Source: Prevotellaceae bacterium
GTDB taxonomy: Bacteria > Bacteroidota > Bacteroidia > Bacteroidales > UBA932
NCBI GenBank assembly: GCA_031288885.1
Contig: JAITQP010000016.1
Location: 1-6,014 of the forward strand
DNA: 6,014 nucleotides
Direction of reading: 5' to 3'
Each line of letters begins with the position of its first letter. Within the stretch, counting starts at the first letter, position 1. Positions 4,434-6,014 of the stretch are shown here, piece after piece. A program made the position numbers and the translations under genes. The notes under the pieces were generated by a model. It did not search any database. It was not told where the DNA came from and worked only from the letters and a program-made list of their open reading frames with translations.

Positions 4434-5639
4434 ATGAAACAGAATTACAAGATTTCTTTGTGTGCTTTGCTGCTCGTTGGGGCAGTAAGCACGATGGCAA
4501 TCGGCGCGCTGGGCGCCGATAAGCCCAAGCTGGCCGTACTGGTGGTGGGCATGGGAAGCGCCGCCAAGAGCGACGACTTTGCCGCCCGACTGGGCAACGA
4601 CCTTAACTGCGACGGCGAGTACGAGCTGGCAACCAAGGACAACAAACCCGCCGTGGCCACCAAGCTGGCCGAGCTGCGCGGCGCGCACACGGCCAGCACA
4701 CCGGTGGACACCATCGGCCTCGCCGCATGGGGAAAGGCCAACGAGATAGACCTCGTGCAGCTGGTGGTGCAGGATACTATCGCAGGAACAACGGTAGTTG
4801 CAACACGGGTAGAGCGGGTGGCGCAGCTGGTGGACTGCAGCACCGGCAAGCTGGTAGAGCGCGGAACCTACCGCATGCGTTTCGCCACTCGAGAGATGGA
4901 AGCATCAACCGGGCTGGTGATGGTGCCGGTTACCGGCGGGGTGTTTGAGATGGGGTGCAAGCCCGGCAGGGATGGTGCCACGTGCAGCCGCAGCGATGAA
5001 CTGCCTCTTCACACGGTAAAGGTGAACGATTTTCGCATTGGGAAGTACCCGATAACGCAGGCGCAATGGAGGGAGGTGATGGGATGTCTTCCCAGCGAAC
5101 TTACCAACAACGCCTACAAGGGCGATAATAAGCCGGTAATTTACGTGAGCTACAACGACATAGTGCACCCGGACACGGGGTTTCTTGCAAAGCTGAACGC
5201 GCTTACAGAAAAAAATTACCGCTTGCCTACGGAGGCGGAGTGGGAGTACGCGGCGCGTGGGTGCAGCACGGTGGCGTGCGATAGTTTTCAGTACAGCGGC
5301 AGCAGCAACACCAGTGAGGATGTGGCGTGGTACAACATCAGCGACAACAACCCTAACGGCCCTCAGCCGGTAGGCGGCAAAGCCCCCAACGGGCTGGGCA
5401 TTTACGACATGAGCGGCAACGTTTGGGAGTGGTGCCGCGACTACTACAGCGCCAACTACTATACGACCGCCAACAACCCTTTAGATAACCCTGAGAACAC
5501 AACAAGTAGTTCCACCCACGTGCAGCGCGGCGGTAGTTTTGGTAACGGCTTGAGCGACAGCCGTATTGCCCGTCGCGCCGGCTACTTCGGGCCCAGCATC
5601 CGCTACTACCACTTCGGCTTCCGCGTGGTTTTGCCTTAA
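4434..5639 (+). CDS. Secreted FGE-sulfatase-fold protein with N-terminal CsgG/TolB-like domain
   Basis: A 401-residue protein. Residues 1-28 look like a signal peptide (hydrophobic core at about 9-26). Residues 31-150 start with KPKLAVLVVGM, then contain LAAWGKANEIDLVQLVV (96-112) and VERVAQLVDCSTGKLV (126-141). This beta-alpha-beta pattern, ending in a ...LVDxxTGxxV strand, resembles the fold of CsgG, LpoB and TolB N-terminal domains; the link is inference. Residues 161-401 are a complete FGE-sulfatase domain: VTGGVFEMGC (166-175), IGKYPITQAQW (202-212), YRLPTEAEWEYAARGC (262-277), LGIYDMSGNVWEWC (321-334), VQRGGS (363-368) and the end GFRVVLP. The active-site cysteines of true FGE are replaced by Asn371 and Ser376, so it is probably a binding protein. 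It is a paralogue of 2901-3824 with 94 more residues, mostly in the N-terminal domain, and has its own promoter and leader. Confidence 0.86.
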   Translation: MKQNYKISLCALLLVGAVSTMAIGALGADKPKLAVLVVGMGSAAKSDDFAARLGNDLNCDGEYELATKDNKPAVATKLAELRGAHTASTPVDTIGLAAWGKANEIDLVQLVVQDTIAGTTVVATRVERVAQLVDCSTGKLVERGTYRMRFATREMEASTGLVMVPVTGGVFEMGCKPGRDGATCSRSDELPLHTVKVNDFRIGKYPITQAQWREVMGCLPSELTNNAYKGDNKPVIYVSYNDIVHPDTGFLAKLNALTEKNYRLPTEAEWEYAARGCSTVACDSFQYSGSSNTSEDVAWYNISDNNPNGPQPVGGKAPNGLGIYDMSGNVWEWCRDYYSANYYTTANNPLDNPENTTSSSTHVQRGGSFGNGLSDSRIARRAGYFGPSIRYYHFGFRVVLP

Positions 5640-5672
5640 TTTTTCCTGAGGGCGTTCGCTCTTGCTTGTAGG

Positions 5673-5714
5673 TTATATAAAAATTTACATTAACGGGAAT
5701 GCACGCCTTGCGCC
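5673..5714 (-). repeat. Dispersed intergenic repeat, partial inverted copy 3
   Basis: Reverse complement of the right half of 2271-2345. Two blocks match exactly: 5699-5712 with 2297-2310 (14 nt) and 5680-5694 with 2315-2329 (15 nt). It lies 33 nt after the second FGE-fold stop. Together with copy 1 it frames the tandem gene pair in inverted orientation. The CGCTCCGCTCGC half is missing. Confidence 0.65.
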
Positions 5715-5721
5715 GACCCGA

Positions 5722-5914
5722 CCAACCTCATTTTCAACCTAATTCTTAAACAAAACAACCGCAGTAGCCCGAGATTACCCCCCACCATCTCCCCAACCTC
5801 ATTACCTCATTAAACACCATTTAAAATGAGGTAATGAGGTTTGTATATTTATATTTCACTTTCACCTGCTACTGAGGTTTTGTTGGGGAAAAATTAGGTT
5901 GGGAATGAGGTTGG
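5722..5914. repeat. Large nested palindrome between convergent genes
   Basis: Outer arms 5722-5768 and 5868-5914 are inverted copies agreeing at 38 of 47 positions; several differences still allow G-T(U) pairs. Nested inside, 5795-5811 (AACCTCATTACCTCATT) is the exact reverse complement of 5825-5841 with a 13-nt loop. AACCTCATT-like units recur in both parts. The remaining interior is AT-rich and holds no gene. Candidates are a MITE-like element or a two-way terminator region between the gene ending at 5639 and the minus-strand gene ending at 5924. No U-tract follows the inner stem directly, so a mobile repeat is the better guess. Confidence 0.65.
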
Positions 5915-5923
5915 GGTATGGTG

Positions 5924-6013
5924 CTACCTAACAAGTATTTTTCGCACCCAAATTGGCATAAGCTTTACATCATGCTCAAAATCCTTTTTATCAACATGCT
6001 GAAAGTGTCCTTT
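5924..6013 (-). CDS. Probable C-terminal end of an unidentified minus-strand gene (partial)
   Basis: Reading leftwards from the window edge, one frame is open for 29 codons and stops at 5926-5924 (TAG). The piece reads KGHFQHVDKKDFEH followed by DVKLMPIWVRKILVR. It is charged with a plausible protein-like mix, and codons look normal for a gene. The start lies beyond the window. It ends 10 nt from the large palindrome, which is a natural place for a gene end. I do not recognise the family. The short length means chance cannot be excluded; a forward ATG at 5972 is a competing reading. Confidence 0.35.
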   Translation of the reverse strand, partial: KGHFQHVDKKDFEHDVKLMPIWVRKILVR

Positions 6014-6014
6014 G

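Noticed and set aside
4445..4849. Minus-strand frame opposite the second FGE-fold gene
   Set aside because: It is a shadow of the conserved signal peptide and N-terminal domain, and a similar shadow occurs opposite the first gene for the same reason.
5972..6014. Plus-strand gene start (ATG at 5972) running off the right edge
   Set aside because: No promoter is visible, the peptide shows no motif, and the opposite-strand frame over the same bases looks more protein-like.

Overview
The window looks like a chromosomal segment of a Bacteroidota (Bacteroidales-type) bacterium. The reasons are: start codons preceded by A-rich sequence rather than clear Shine-Dalgarno sites, two promoters of the Bacteroidota type (TTTG, about 22 nt, TAnnTTTG), protein families typical of that phylum, and GC-richer genes separated by long AT-rich spacers. 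I cannot name the species.

Positions 1-524 hold no convincing gene. They contain a REPIN-like set of four small hairpins with a CCGTAGG-type core (153-311) and a near-perfect palindrome (371-395). Positions 525-2254 are a compact three-gene unit: a small exported outer-membrane beta-barrel protein, a FabZ-like hotdog dehydratase homologue with Gln in place of the catalytic Glu, and a family 2 glycosyltransferase whose start overlaps the previous stop (ATGA). The last two fit synthesis of a lipid or acyl-linked envelope product.

Positions 2271-5639 are a diverged tandem duplication. Each unit has a short dispersed repeat, a promoter, a leader of about 378 nt, and a gene for a secreted protein with an FGE-sulfatase / C-type-lectin-like fold (2901-3824 and 4434-5639). 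The leaders are the most striking part. Each carries a terminator-like hairpin with a U-tract about 130 nt before the start codon. Upstream of it are three segments in which the middle one can pair with either neighbour. Differences between copies largely preserve the pairing. This suggests a structured attenuator, or an independent small RNA upstream of each gene. The two proteins lack the cysteines needed for formylglycine generation and are probably binding proteins. Their C-termini resemble the variable regions of diversity-generating retroelement targets, but no reverse transcriptase or template repeat is present here.

Positions 5640-5923 hold an inverted copy of the dispersed repeat and a large nested palindrome of about 193 bp. 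A likely gene end on the minus strand (5924-6013) follows, so the palindrome sits between two convergent genes.
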